Shown here in pieces: positions 1 to 7,879 of a stretch of 32,241 nt of DNA. The stretch is from positions 1-32,241 of the forward strand of contig JACCXM010000464.1 of NCBI GenBank assembly GCA_013697005.1. Direction: 5' to 3'. The notes beneath the pieces were generated by a model. That model saw only the letters and a list, made by a program, of their open reading frames with translations, was not told where the DNA came from and did no database searches. Position numbers and translations under genes: made by a program. Positions within the stretch are counted from its first letter, which is position 1. Each line of letters begins with the position of its first letter. This DNA comes from Chloroflexia bacterium. GTDB taxonomy: Bacteria > Chloroflexota > Chloroflexia > Thermomicrobiales > UBA6265.

Positions 1-109
1 CGCCGGTGCTGATAAGCACGATTGGCTTGGCGCCCGATTCGGCAAGCGCCTTCGCGAGGTCGCTTTCGGGATCGATGTTCACCGTGATTAATTCTCGTTC
101 TTTGACCAT
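1..109 (-). CDS. Small hypothetical protein, N-terminal part only
   Basis: The gene runs off the left edge, so only about 36 residues are visible, beginning MVKERELITVNIDPESDLAK and continuing to PIVLISTG. The ATG at 109-107 follows a good ribosome binding site (GAGGAG, about 8 bases upstream), which supports the start. The pattern of a short strand, a 'DPESDLAKALAES' helix and a 'KPIVLI' strand resembles small antitoxin-like or prevent-host-death-like proteins that end in a 'GxRYRL' segment, but the deciding C-terminal half is outside the window. Function is unknown. It was missed by the ORF track because it is partial. Confidence 0.55.
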   Translation of the reverse strand, partial: MVKERELITVNIDPESDLAKALAESGAKPIVLISTG

Positions 110-191
110 CGTGAGCACTCCTCGAACACACGGAGTTTAGCCGAGGGTGCCTTGTGCAGAGAATCGAAGCTGTGAAATGAGGATGGTGCGG

Positions 192-1109
192 CTAAACCCG
201 ATTTCGCACCCGCGGATTGGCGATTTCGTCCAGCCCTACCGCGACGAGAAACAGCCCGATGAACAGGATCGCGATGACGATGATCGGCGGTACCCACCAC
301 CACCACCAGCCGTTGATGATCGCCGCGTTGTAATTGACCCAGTAAATCGTCATCCCCAACGTCGGCGCCTCAAACGGACCGAGTCCAAGCACTTCCAACC
401 CGATCGAGGCCAGGATGGCGGCCGAGACCGAGCCGACCAGCGACGCCCCCAGATACGGCAGCAAGTTCGGCAGCAGCTCTTTGGCGATTACCTCGGGGTT
501 ACTCATGCCGGAGAGCCGGGCCACCTGGACGTAGCCGCGTTGCTTGAGGGTCAGCACCTGGGAGCGGATCGTGCGCGCCGGATAAAGCCAGGCCAGCAGT
601 CCCACCACCAGCGCCATCTGATCGACCGTCAAGCCCCCGCGCACCCGCATGGCGATGATGATCAGGATCAACAAGCCGGGGATCGTCAAACCGACGTCGA
701 CGACGATGCGGATGACGTTGTCGGCCCAGCCACCGTAGTACCCCGCGATGAACGCCAGCGTCGCGCCGAGCGTTACCCCGATCACCCCGGCCAGGAGGCC
801 AATACGCAAGGTCAGCGGTGTCCCCTCGACCATCACCGCGTAGAGATTGCGTCCCTGCTTGTCGCTGCCGAAGGGGAGCTCCCACGAGGGCGGCTGCAAC
901 GGTCTCGTCGAGAGCGGGCGAAACTGAACGGTATCGACCGTGAGATGCCCGATCACCACGAAGAGCACCAGCGTCAGGAGCAACATCAAGCCGATCCCAA
1001 GTGACGGATTGCGCCGCAGATAGCCGAGTCCGGCGCGGGCGGAAGCCCGGCGTGTTCCTTCGGCACGGCTCCCTTCCGGCGCGGTGAGCACCTGAGCGGC
1101 GCTGCTCAT
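192..1109 (-). CDS. ABC transporter permease, DppC/OppC type
   Basis: This is the second membrane subunit of an oligopeptide/nickel/oligosaccharide-type ABC importer. The 305-residue protein has a cytoplasmic N-terminal tail, a first membrane helix (GIGLMLLLTLVLFVVIGHL), a periplasmic segment with the family hallmark 'PFGSDKQGRNLYAVMVEGTPLTLRIGLLAG', then five further helices. The loop contacting the ATPase is visible around 'LPNLLPYLGASLVGSVSAAILASIGLEVLGLG'. Length is usual for DppC. Its ATG directly abuts the TAG stop of the upstream permease, so the two are one transcription unit. No ATPase gene (DppD/DppF) lies within the window; it may lie beyond the left edge or elsewhere. The substrate cannot be read from the permease; nearby sugar-acid enzymes make an oligosaccharide or sugar acid as plausible as a peptide. 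Confidence 0.93.
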   Translation of the reverse strand: MSSAAQVLTAPEGSRAEGTRRASARAGLGYLRRNPSLGIGLMLLLTLVLFVVIGHLTVDTVQFRPLSTRPLQPPSWELPFGSDKQGRNLYAVMVEGTPLTLRIGLLAGVIGVTLGATLAFIAGYYGGWADNVIRIVVDVGLTIPGLLILIIIAMRVRGGLTVDQMALVVGLLAWLYPARTIRSQVLTLKQRGYVQVARLSGMSNPEVIAKELLPNLLPYLGASLVGSVSAAILASIGLEVLGLGPFEAPTLGMTIYWVNYNAAIINGWWWWWVPPIIVIAILFIGLFLVAVGLDEIANPRVRNRV

Positions 1110-2114
1110 CTAAGCCCTCCGGTAGGTGATGCGGGGATCGAACAGCGGGTAGATAAGATCGAGGAAGAGCGTCACCAGCCCGATGGAGACGATCAAGATA
1201 AAGATGATCCCCTGCACGACGTAAAAATCGCCGCTGCGGATGCCCTCGTACAGGGTGTTGCCGATGCCAGGGTAGGAGAAGACCACCTCCACGAGCACGG
1301 CCCCGGAAACGATCTGACCGAGCACCAGCGCCAGCGCCGTCGCCTGGGGCAGGAGGGCATTGCGGATCGCGTACTTGAGAAAAATCGTGCGGTCCTTGAG
1401 CCCCTTGGCATCCGCGTACGTGACGAAGTCTTCGCCCTGGGTGGTGACCATCATCGCCCGCATGCCCAGCGCCCACCCGCCTAACGAGACGAGAACGATC
1501 GAGAGCGCGGGCAGAATCGAGTGATACAACGCGTCTTTGAGAAACGACGGGGTGAACGCGGGAAAGGTTCCGGGCGTGTACCCGCCGAAAAGCGGAAAGA
1601 TCCGCCAGTTGAACGCAAACAGGTAAATCAGTACCAGACCAAGCAAGAAAAAGGGAATAGCGTTGAGGGAAAGCAACGGCGGCAGCAAGAACTTCAAGAA
1701 TCTCGGCGATCTCGGCCAGGCCATGAAGGCGCCAAGGAGCGTTCCCACCACCCACGAAAACAACGTCGTCGTCGTGAGCAGGAGCAATGTCCACGGCAGT
1801 GCGCGCCCGATGATGTCGCTGACGCGCGCGGGATATTTGGTGATAGAGTAATTGAAATCGAGCCGGCTCATGTCTCCCAGATAGTTCCAGTACTGCTGCA
1901 ACAGTGGTGTGTTCAGTCCAAACTTGTCGTTATAAATCTGAATCATCTCTTCGAGTCCGCTCTGCGCGTTGCCGCCCAGCGCAGCCTGCTGGATCATCAT
2001 TTCCCGGACCGGGTCTTGCCCGCCCAGGCGCGGCAGGAAGAAGTTGATCGTCGCCGCCAACCAGACGACCAGAAAGAACATACCCACGCGTTTGGCCACG
2101 TAATCGAGCGGCAC
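1110..2114 (-). CDS. ABC transporter permease, DppB/OppB type
   Basis: First membrane subunit of the same importer, 334 residues. It begins with the typical DppB N-terminus (MPLDYVAKRVGMFFLVVWLAATINFFLPRL), then a long periplasmic loop containing 'DKFGLNTPLLQQYWNYLGDMSRLDFNYSI', and the remaining helices with the ATPase-contact segment near 'DAKGLKDRTIFLKYAIRNALLPQATALALVLGQIVSGAVLVEVVFSYPGIG', a very conserved family stretch. The start is a GTG at 2114 preceded by AGGAG at 7 bases. Transcription order is binding protein, this gene, then the DppC-type gene with no gap. The 110-base spacer upstream carries an octamer-repeat stem-loop. Confidence 0.94.
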   Translation of the reverse strand: MPLDYVAKRVGMFFLVVWLAATINFFLPRLGGQDPVREMMIQQAALGGNAQSGLEEMIQIYNDKFGLNTPLLQQYWNYLGDMSRLDFNYSITKYPARVSDIIGRALPWTLLLLTTTTLFSWVVGTLLGAFMAWPRSPRFLKFLLPPLLSLNAIPFFLLGLVLIYLFAFNWRIFPLFGGYTPGTFPAFTPSFLKDALYHSILPALSIVLVSLGGWALGMRAMMVTTQGEDFVTYADAKGLKDRTIFLKYAIRNALLPQATALALVLGQIVSGAVLVEVVFSYPGIGNTLYEGIRSGDFYVVQGIIFILIVSIGLVTLFLDLIYPLFDPRITYRRA

Positions 2115-2129
2115 AGGGATCTCCTACGG

Positions 2130-2218
2130 ATGGGTGATGGGGTGATGGGGTGTTAGGGTGATAGGAGTACGGGCGTCATCGACCCGTTCCCCCTATCACC
2201 CCATCACCCTATCACCCG
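2130..2218. repeat. Octamer-repeat inverted arms forming a long stem-loop
   Basis: The left arm (about 2130-2166) is built of 8-base units GGGTGATG, GGGTGATG, GGGTGTTA, GGGTGATA. The right arm (about 2188-2218) is the reverse complement, CCCTATCA, CCCCATCA, CCCTATCA. They are separated by a short loop and could fold into a stem of about 30 base pairs. The element lies between the binding-protein gene and the permease genes, where intercistronic hairpins often stabilise the upstream message or lower downstream expression; that role is inferred. Related octamers occur at 9921-9953 and 18124-18252. Confidence 0.75.
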
Positions 2219-2224
2219 AATGAG

Positions 2225-4087
2225 CTACGCCCCGGCGGGCTTCAACGTATGCACCACCAGCGGCCATGTCAGGTGCCAGTGGGCGGTGTTGACGTAGGGG
2301 TTTTCCGCGTCCGGCCAACCTGTCCAGTAGTTCGTGTTGGTCGGCAGGCGGTGCAGACCCTGCGAAATCTGGATGTCCGGGTACTCTGGCAGCCAGAGCG
2401 CCAGCGCCTTCTTCCAGATGTCCATCACCTTTTCCGTCTCGGTCGGACTGATGCCGTAGAGTTCGTCGACCAGCGCGTCATACTCGTCGTTGTGCCAGCG
2501 CGAGAAGTTGACGAGGTGGCCACCGGGGATCTTCGTCGATCCGGTCTGGTACAGCCGCAACGAGTAGTAGACGTCGGAGCTGTAACTTCCGCCGTGACCG
2601 AAGAGGGCGCCGGTGTATTCGCCCGCGGAGAAGCGGGTGAACATGTTTGGCGGCTCGGAGTAGCTCGAATCGATCCCCGCCTGCCGGAGCTGCTCGACGA
2701 GGACCGGTCCGACCGCCGTGAAGTCGAAGAAGCTGATGATCTCGAGCGAGATCGGCTGCCCGGACTCGTCGAGCCACATCCCATTGCCGTCTTTCGTCCA
2801 GCCCTTGGCCGTCAGCAGCTCGTCGCCCTTGGCCGGGTTGTGTTCCAGGTACGGGTACTCGTCGATCAACGGCTGCACCGCTTCCAGGAACGGCTGCAGC
2901 GGCGGGTAGTCGGGCACGAACAGCGTCGAGGGCAAGCTGGCGCCCATCCAGGCGATGTCGATGATCTGCTCGCGGTCGATGTAGCTACTGATCGCCCAGC
3001 GCACATTGGGGTCGCTCCACGGCTCCACCTCGTTGTTGAGATAGAGGGAATGCGGCCACCAGTCGGTGTAGCCGAACGGCGATTCCTGCCCGGTCCAGGT
3101 CGAGACTTTGTCGTTGCCGGAGAAGACGGTGGCAAAGCCCGCCGGTTGAATCCCGGTGTCGATGTCGTACTGGTTGGCGATGATGCCGGAGATGAGCCCC
3201 TGCTCCCCAGGATCGGGCAGATAGATGAAACGCCGCGGCGCCGGCAGCTCGGCGACCCCCGCTTCCACACCCCACCACTCGTCGGCCCGGTCGAGCACCT
3301 TCTGCTCTTCCGAGGAGAAGACGACCCGCCACGGGCTGGTCGTCACCGGCCAGCCCTTCTCGATGTCGAAGAAATTGAACGTCGCGAAGTCCTGATCCTG
3401 GAAGATGTGCTGCGGCATGATGTAGACGCCGATGTCGAACTTGTAGGCCACGAAGTCGAAAAAGCGCTGCGCCGGCACCTTGAAGTTGCAGACCACCGTG
3501 TTCTCGTCGCTCGCCTCCGCCGCGTCCAGGAACTGCTGGACATCGGCGCCCCACTTCACCGCCGCGCCGACCTCGACCAGCTTGTTGAAGGTGAAGACGA
3601 CGTCCTCGGCCGAGAACGGCTCGCCGTCGCTCCAGGTGACGTTCGGCCGCGTCTTGATCGTCAGCGTCTGGTAATCGTCCGCGTACTCGTAGCTCTCCGC
3701 GAGCCACATCGTCGTCTTGTCGATGAAGGCGCTGTAGAACGCCAGCGGCTCGCTCGTCATGTGCGAGCCGAGCTGATGGTTGGCCAGCGGCAGGAAGGGA
3801 TTCCACAGGTTGTATTCGACGTATTTGCCCTCGGCTGGGCTGCGCACGGCGACCAGCGTCTCCTCGCGCGGCACCTCGGCCACCTGCGCCGCCGCCCGCT
3901 GCGCGATCATCTCCGGGGTGAACGCGGCGGCGGTCGCCGCGGCCGTGCCAGCCTGGTTGGCGAGGGCGCTGCCCGCCCCCGCGACCGAAAGTCCGACCGC
4001 GGCGGCCCGCTTCATGAATTCGCGGCGGCTAACCTCCCCGGCGATGAATTGCTGGGCAAGCGATGGAACGGGGTCGTGCTTGGTCAC
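2225..4087 (-). CDS. ABC transporter substrate-binding protein, SBP_bac_5 family, Tat-exported
   Basis: Extracytoplasmic ligand-binding protein of the Opp/Dpp-type importer, 620 residues, normal for the family. The N-terminus carries a twin-arginine export motif, SRREFMKRAAAVGLSVAGAG, at about residues 20-39, so it should be folded before export and then anchored or retained outside the membrane. The body shows the family blocks 'TIKTRPNVTWSDGEPFSAEDVVFTFNKL' near residue 145 and 'WSDPNVRWAISSYIDREQIIDIAW' further on. The start is GTG at 4087, preceded by GAGGAGG about 8 bases upstream, the best ribosome site in this operon. It is the first gene of the unit with the two permeases. The ligand is unknown; the family binds peptides, nickel, or oligosaccharides. 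Confidence 0.95.
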   Translation of the reverse strand: MTKHDPVPSLAQQFIAGEVSRREFMKRAAAVGLSVAGAGSALANQAGTAAATAAAFTPEMIAQRAAAQVAEVPREETLVAVRSPAEGKYVEYNLWNPFLPLANHQLGSHMTSEPLAFYSAFIDKTTMWLAESYEYADDYQTLTIKTRPNVTWSDGEPFSAEDVVFTFNKLVEVGAAVKWGADVQQFLDAAEASDENTVVCNFKVPAQRFFDFVAYKFDIGVYIMPQHIFQDQDFATFNFFDIEKGWPVTTSPWRVVFSSEEQKVLDRADEWWGVEAGVAELPAPRRFIYLPDPGEQGLISGIIANQYDIDTGIQPAGFATVFSGNDKVSTWTGQESPFGYTDWWPHSLYLNNEVEPWSDPNVRWAISSYIDREQIIDIAWMGASLPSTLFVPDYPPLQPFLEAVQPLIDEYPYLEHNPAKGDELLTAKGWTKDGNGMWLDESGQPISLEIISFFDFTAVGPVLVEQLRQAGIDSSYSEPPNMFTRFSAGEYTGALFGHGGSYSSDVYYSLRLYQTGSTKIPGGHLVNFSRWHNDEYDALVDELYGISPTETEKVMDIWKKALALWLPEYPDIQISQGLHRLPTNTNYWTGWPDAENPYVNTAHWHLTWPLVVHTLKPAGA

Positions 4088-4249
4088 GCTGATCCTCCTC
4101 GACTATCCGGGTAGCTGCTCCGCCACCACTGACACCATTGGCGCCAAACCGCGGACACTTGGCCGCTGCCTCTGCCCGGCGTTGGGCACTGAGAGAGGTT
4201 CCCTATGACAGGCGGCCTCCTCGACCACCGTTTGTCCTAACCGGCCAGA

Positions 4250-4282
4250 CCTATATTCTTCCCGATTGCGGAATTTTGTCAA
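4250..4282 (-). promoter_or_regulatory. Candidate promoter of the ABC importer operon
   Basis: Reading the minus strand, a consensus -35 TTGACA (4282-4277) is followed by GAATAT (4258-4253) at 18 bases or TATAGG (4255-4250) at 21 bases. The -35 is perfect but either -10 is a compromise. It sits about 165 bases upstream of the GTG of the binding-protein gene. The long leader between them shows no riboswitch I can recognise. Confidence 0.45.
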
Positions 4283-4334
4283 CACGGGGTAACGCCCAGT
4301 CGCGTGTTTTGGTCAACTATCGGAGCGCCGGTGA

Positions 4335-4544
4335 CTACTTGAACGCGAGGACATCGACGCGTATTTCCAGCGGGTGAAAGACGCTGGCGCCACGATCATC
4401 CAGGAGCCGACGGATCAGTTCTGGGGCAACCGTGACTGGATCATCGCCGATCCGGATGGCTACATGCTCTGGATCGGGAAAGAGATGCGCCCGGTCTCCG
4501 CCGAGGAAATGCAAGAGGCGGCAATGGCCGGCGCGCCAGCGTAA
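4335..4544 (+). pseudogene. Relic of a VOC-family (glyoxalase/bleomycin-resistance-like) protein, C-terminal half
   Basis: An open stretch of 69 codons ends in TAA at 4542 and reads EDIDAYFQRVKDAGATIIQE, then QFWGNRDWIIADPDGYMLWI. This is the typical second half of a VOC domain, with the 'DPDGxxW' signature just before the C-terminus. There is an in-frame TGA at 4332 and no ATG, GTG or TTG start that would give a complete domain; the N-terminal half is missing. The ORF track lists only antisense or other-frame shadows here. I read it as the remnant of a deleted gene lying between the ABC operon and the sugar-acid genes. Function of the parent gene is unknown beyond the fold. Confidence 0.7.
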
Positions 4545-4556
4545 CTCGCACCCCGC

Positions 4557-4622
4557 CACAGCCCCTCTCCCCGCGCACAGGGAGAGCGGTTGGGGTGAGG
4601 GTTTCTCAGGGAGAGGGGGATC
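4557..4622. repeat. REP-like palindromic element (CCCCTCTCC / GGGAGAG / GGGGTGAGGG type)
   Basis: The sequence has a CCCCTCTCCC-like arm, a short loop, a GGGAGAG arm, then GGGGTGAGGG and a second GGGAGAGGGGG. The same order of blocks recurs at 15956-16008 inside a coding region, which marks it as a dispersed element rather than a chance hairpin. It lies in the gap after the VOC relic and could also act as a transcription barrier for the relic, though there is no T-run. Confidence 0.6.
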
Positions 4623-4780
4623 CACCCGTTCTTGGCGGTCGCGATCCCGCCTCCCGCCCTCCGACCACGTCTCTGTAGACAGCCCACATCGAGACCGTTA
4701 CCATCACCCGGCGCTTCGGATCAGCGAAGATCGGCTCGGTTGCCGGCAATCCAGCCAGGATCAGTCGGGAGGGGATGGAC

Positions 4781-6022
4781 GTGCGGATCACGGATGTACG
4801 GCTGCGGCAGCTTACCGGCATCATGGAGCACGAAGCGCCGTTCTGGGAAGAGCGGCTGCAACGCCCGATCGATGTCTACCCGGAGTACAAGTCGCAACGG
4901 GCGCGGCCCGGCTTCTGGATGCCGCAACCGATCGATGCCCATCGCTCGCGCGTGATCTCCATTTTCCTCGAAATCGACACGGACGAAGGGGTTTCCGGTC
5001 TGGCGGGGCCGATTCCGCACGAGGTCGCCTACATCGTCGATCGCGAGTTCCGGAGCGTGCTCGAGGGGGCCGATCCCCTGGCCACCGAGCGCCTCTGGGA
5101 CATCATGTATCGCGAGGCGGTGCACGGCCGCAAGGGAGCGACGATGATGGCCATCAGCGCCATCGACTGCGCCCTCTGGGATCTCAAGGGGCGCTGGCTG
5201 GCCCAGCCGGTCTATCGCCTCCTCGGCGGACCGGTGCGGCCCTCCGCCCCCGCCTATGCCTCCATGCTCGGCTATAGCATCGAGCCGGAGATGGCCGCCC
5301 AACGCACCCGCGAAAAGGTTGCCGAGGGGTTCACCGCGGTGAAATGGTTCCCGCTGTGGGGTCCGACCGACGGCCGCGACGGGATGCGGCGCAACATCGC
5401 GCTGGCGGAGGCGTTGCGCGAAGCGGCCGGACCCGACGTCGATATCATGCTCGATGCCTGGATGAGCTGGAACAAACCCTACACGCTCGAGTTCGCCCGG
5501 CGCGTCGCCCATCTCGACCTCAAGTGGATCGAAGAGCCGGTGATGCCGGACAAGATCGCCCTCTGCGCCGAGATCAACGCCGCCTCACCCGTTCCCATCG
5601 CTACTGGGGAGCACGAATACACCCGGTGGGGCCAGAAAGAGCTCCTCGACGCAGGCGCCTCCGAATACCTGCAAGCGGATACCTACTGGGCCGGCGGGCT
5701 CTCCGAGATGGTGAAAATCTGCACCCTGGCCTCGACTTACGACATCCCGGTGATCGCCCATGGTCACTCCGTACCGAGCAACGTGCACCTCACCCTGGCC
5801 ATGCCGGAGCTGCTCTGCCCGCTGGTCGAGTACCTGGTGAAGTGGAACGAGCTGCTGCAATTCTTCTGGACGGAACCCGTCGTGCCGGTCAATGGCACGA
5901 TCACCGTCTCCGACCGGCCCGGGTTCGGGATGGACATCGACCCGGCGAAAATCGAAACCGACGAAGCGTTGCGCTGGGAAGAAGGCTCGAATATGGCCGG
6001 CAGCATTCAGGATCGAAGCTAG
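4781..6022 (+). CDS. Enolase-superfamily sugar-acid dehydratase, L-rhamnonate dehydratase-like
   Basis: Mandelate racemase/muconate lactonizing family enzyme, 413 residues from the chosen start. It should remove water from a sugar acid to give a 2-keto-3-deoxy acid, using Mg2+. Visible blocks: the lysine-bearing strand 'GFTAVKWFPLWGPTDGRDGMRRN', metal ligands Asp in 'DIMLDAWMSW', Glu in 'LKWIEEPVMPD', and Glu in 'IATGEHEYTRWG', and the catalytic His region 'VIAHGHSVPSN'. The 'GPxDGxxGMRRN' and 'KWIEE' blocks match L-rhamnonate dehydratases best. The ORF track starts at ATG 4775, only 2 bases after GGAGG; the GTG at 4781 has an 8-base spacing and gives the usual start 'MRITDVRLRQL', so I prefer it. 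The next gene encodes a fitting 2-keto-3-deoxy acid aldolase. Other aldonate substrates are possible. Confidence 0.88.
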   Translation: MRITDVRLRQLTGIMEHEAPFWEERLQRPIDVYPEYKSQRARPGFWMPQPIDAHRSRVISIFLEIDTDEGVSGLAGPIPHEVAYIVDREFRSVLEGADPLATERLWDIMYREAVHGRKGATMMAISAIDCALWDLKGRWLAQPVYRLLGGPVRPSAPAYASMLGYSIEPEMAAQRTREKVAEGFTAVKWFPLWGPTDGRDGMRRNIALAEALREAAGPDVDIMLDAWMSWNKPYTLEFARRVAHLDLKWIEEPVMPDKIALCAEINAASPVPIATGEHEYTRWGQKELLDAGASEYLQADTYWAGGLSEMVKICTLASTYDIPVIAHGHSVPSNVHLTLAMPELLCPLVEYLVKWNELLQFFWTEPVVPVNGTITVSDRPGFGMDIDPAKIETDEALRWEEGSNMAGSIQDRS

Positions 6023-6048
6023 GCGAGAAACGGGAAAGGACCGCTCCC

Positions 6049-6879
6049 ATGCGCGCAAACCATGTCCGGCGCCGGCTGAAGGCCGGCGAGCCATCGATTG
6101 GCACCTGGCTCTCTCTGCCCTCGCCCGAGGCCGCGGAGTATGTCAGCCGTCTCGGCTTCGACTGGCTGGTCATCGACGCCGAGCACAACCCGATCGACAT
6201 CCGCACCCTGGCCCAGATGTTCGCGGCGATGGCCGCCAGTGACACCGCGCCGATGGTACGCATCCCCTGGAACAGCCCGGAGAACTTCAAGCGGGTGCTC
6301 GACGCCGGAGCCTGGGGCATGGTCGTACCGATGGTGAACACACGGGAAGAAGCAGAGCAGGCTGTCAGCGCGGCGCGCTACTACCCGGATGGCACCCGCA
6401 GTGTCGGCGGCGGCCGCTTCCCGATGTCCTTCGAGACCGGCGCCGAGGAGTATTTCCGCAACGCCAACGAGCACATCCTGGTCGTGCTCCAGATCGAGCA
6501 CATCCAGGGAGTGGAAAACGCCGACGCCATCCTCAGTGTGCCAGGGGTCGATGCCTGCTTTATCGGTCCCAACGATCTCGCCGCCTCCATGGGAATGGGT
6601 CTTGGTGTCCCCCTGGAAAGCGATGATCCCCGGCTGATGGAGGCCATCGCCGAGATTCGGCACGCCTGCGTCCGCAACGGTGTCGCGCCAGGGATCCACT
6701 GTTCCGGCGCAGCCGGTGTCAACCAACGCATCGGCGAGGGCTTCCAGTTCTGCGCCCTCGCTAGCGAACTGCGCTACATGCTCTCCGGGCTGCGCGAGGA
6801 CATGGCCGAACTCAACTGGACCCGCGCCGATGCGGCAGAAATCGGCGAAGGCCTCGCCGGCGCCGCGGTGCGATATTAG
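6049..6879 (+). CDS. HpcH/HpaI-family aldolase, 2-keto-3-deoxy-L-rhamnonate aldolase-like
   Basis: Class II (metal-dependent) aldolase of 276 residues. It should split a 2-keto-3-deoxy sugar acid into pyruvate and an aldehyde (lactaldehyde if the substrate is 2-keto-3-deoxy-L-rhamnonate). Family landmarks: 'GTWLSLPSPEAAEYVSRLGFDWLVIDAEHNPID' with the catalytic His, Arg in 'MVRIPWN', the metal-binding Glu in 'LQIEHIQGVEN', and Asp in 'FIGPNDLAASMG'. The ORF track runs it from 5344, but that extension is an overlapping frame of the dehydratase; the ATG at 6049 follows GGAAAGGA and gives the standard N-terminus MRANHVRRRLKAGE. It starts 26 bases after the dehydratase stop, so the two form one unit performing consecutive steps. 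Confidence 0.92.
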   Translation: MRANHVRRRLKAGEPSIGTWLSLPSPEAAEYVSRLGFDWLVIDAEHNPIDIRTLAQMFAAMAASDTAPMVRIPWNSPENFKRVLDAGAWGMVVPMVNTREEAEQAVSAARYYPDGTRSVGGGRFPMSFETGAEEYFRNANEHILVVLQIEHIQGVENADAILSVPGVDACFIGPNDLAASMGMGLGVPLESDDPRLMEAIAEIRHACVRNGVAPGIHCSGAAGVNQRIGEGFQFCALASELRYMLSGLREDMAELNWTRADAAEIGEGLAGAAVRY

Positions 6880-7064
6880 GGAACATCCTAAAACGTCAGT
6901 GCCTGTTACGCATGTGCGCGGAGACGCGGACGAGCCGACGCACGTATGAAGCAGACAAGTGCCAGGAAATGGAGTTCCGCTGCCACTTCTGGCGCCGGAC
7001 GTTGGGAGGCTCTTTGGTATCGGCGCCCCGTGCCGCATCGTGCAGGCGCCCGGTCTGATCTGCC

Positions 7065-7400
7065 GTGTCGTCTCGCGGACCCGCCGCTGTAGAGTACGAA
7101 GATGCGCTCGACGAATCCGCCCAGGAGTGGCGGCGCGTGCGCATCTGGATTGAGGCCGGTCGGGTGCGGCGGTTCGTGGTTCAATACGAGACGATGATCG
7201 GCGGGCAGCGCGTGCCAGTCGTGCGTTACGACACGGCGCACGGGTACGCGCACCGGGAACAGATGTTTCGGGACCGCGAGCTGATCAAGACACGCCGGAG
7301 CGACCGTCTCTCGCTCGACGAGGCGTTGCAGTTCGCAGGTGATGATGTCCGGCGCCACTGGCGGACCTACCGCCGCCAGTTCATGAGGAACCAGCCATGA
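7065..7400 (+). CDS. Small conserved-looking hypothetical protein
   Basis: A 111-residue soluble protein beginning at GTG 7065. The middle reads as paired strands: 'RVRIWIEAGRVRRFVVQYE' then 'VPVVRYDTAHGYAHREQM'. The 'VRYDTAHGxxHRD/E' phrase is like that of a family of small unknown proteins (DUF7718-like, from memory). No catalytic motif or membrane segment is evident. Its stop overlaps the next start by four bases (ATGA), so the two genes are translationally coupled, in the manner of paired toxin/antitoxin or partner genes, though nothing proves such a role. The GTG start has no strong ribosome site. Confidence 0.65.
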   Translation: MSSRGPAAVEYEDALDESAQEWRRVRIWIEAGRVRRFVVQYETMIGGQRVPVVRYDTAHGYAHREQMFRDRELIKTRRSDRLSLDEALQFAGDDVRRHWRTYRRQFMRNQP

Positions 7401-7804
7401 GCGAGCGCGAGCTCCTGCCCGAGATCGACGACGAGCAGGCGGAAGCGATCGACCGCAATCTGGCGCTGGGCTTCGCCTTCCTGCGCGACGTACTGCATCG
7501 CCCGGAAATCGTCGACGAAATTCCCAGCGGCTCGACGCTGGCGTACCGCGCGATTCTCCTGCCCCCTTTCGAGTTGGACGTGCGTCTGACCGCGTTCCGC
7601 CCTCGCCGGGCCCGGCGCTGGGGGGTGCGCGTCACGGGCGTTGGCGATGTTCATTCGCCCCCCCTTGAGCGCCCGGCGGCGCGCTGGCTGTATTCGATCC
7701 TCCCGTTAGTCGAAAACGCGACCTGGGCCAGCGCGGACGAGGCATTCGCGGCCGTCGAGCGCTCGCTGAAAAACGCCAACGATGCTCATCTCCTGGCCGG
7801 GTAG
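7397..7804 (+). CDS. Small hypothetical protein, partner of the upstream gene
   Basis: A 135-residue soluble protein starting at the ATG of an ATGA overlap with the preceding gene. The N-terminal part, 'NLALGFAFLRDVLHRPEIVDEIPSGSTLAYRAI', resembles the short 'hold a helix, PEhaLexIP, then strand' pattern of DUF5647-like proteins. The C-terminal part ('WLYSILPLVENATWASADEAFAAVERSLK') looks helical. No enzymatic motif is visible. Overlap and co-orientation indicate a two-gene module with the 7065 gene. Confidence 0.65.
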   Translation: MSERELLPEIDDEQAEAIDRNLALGFAFLRDVLHRPEIVDEIPSGSTLAYRAILLPPFELDVRLTAFRPRRARRWGVRVTGVGDVHSPPLERPAARWLYSILPLVENATWASADEAFAAVERSLKNANDAHLLAG

Positions 7805-7879
7805 CCCTGCGCGATGTTCGTGGTTGCCCGTTGCGCCCGCAGTCGCCAGCTCCATAGGGCTCCATGCCCCAGACATCGT

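Noticed and set aside
2249-4114. 621-residue plus-strand ORF opposite the binding protein
   Set aside because: Antisense shadow of a Tat-signal binding protein; Arg/Val-rich composition with no family motif.
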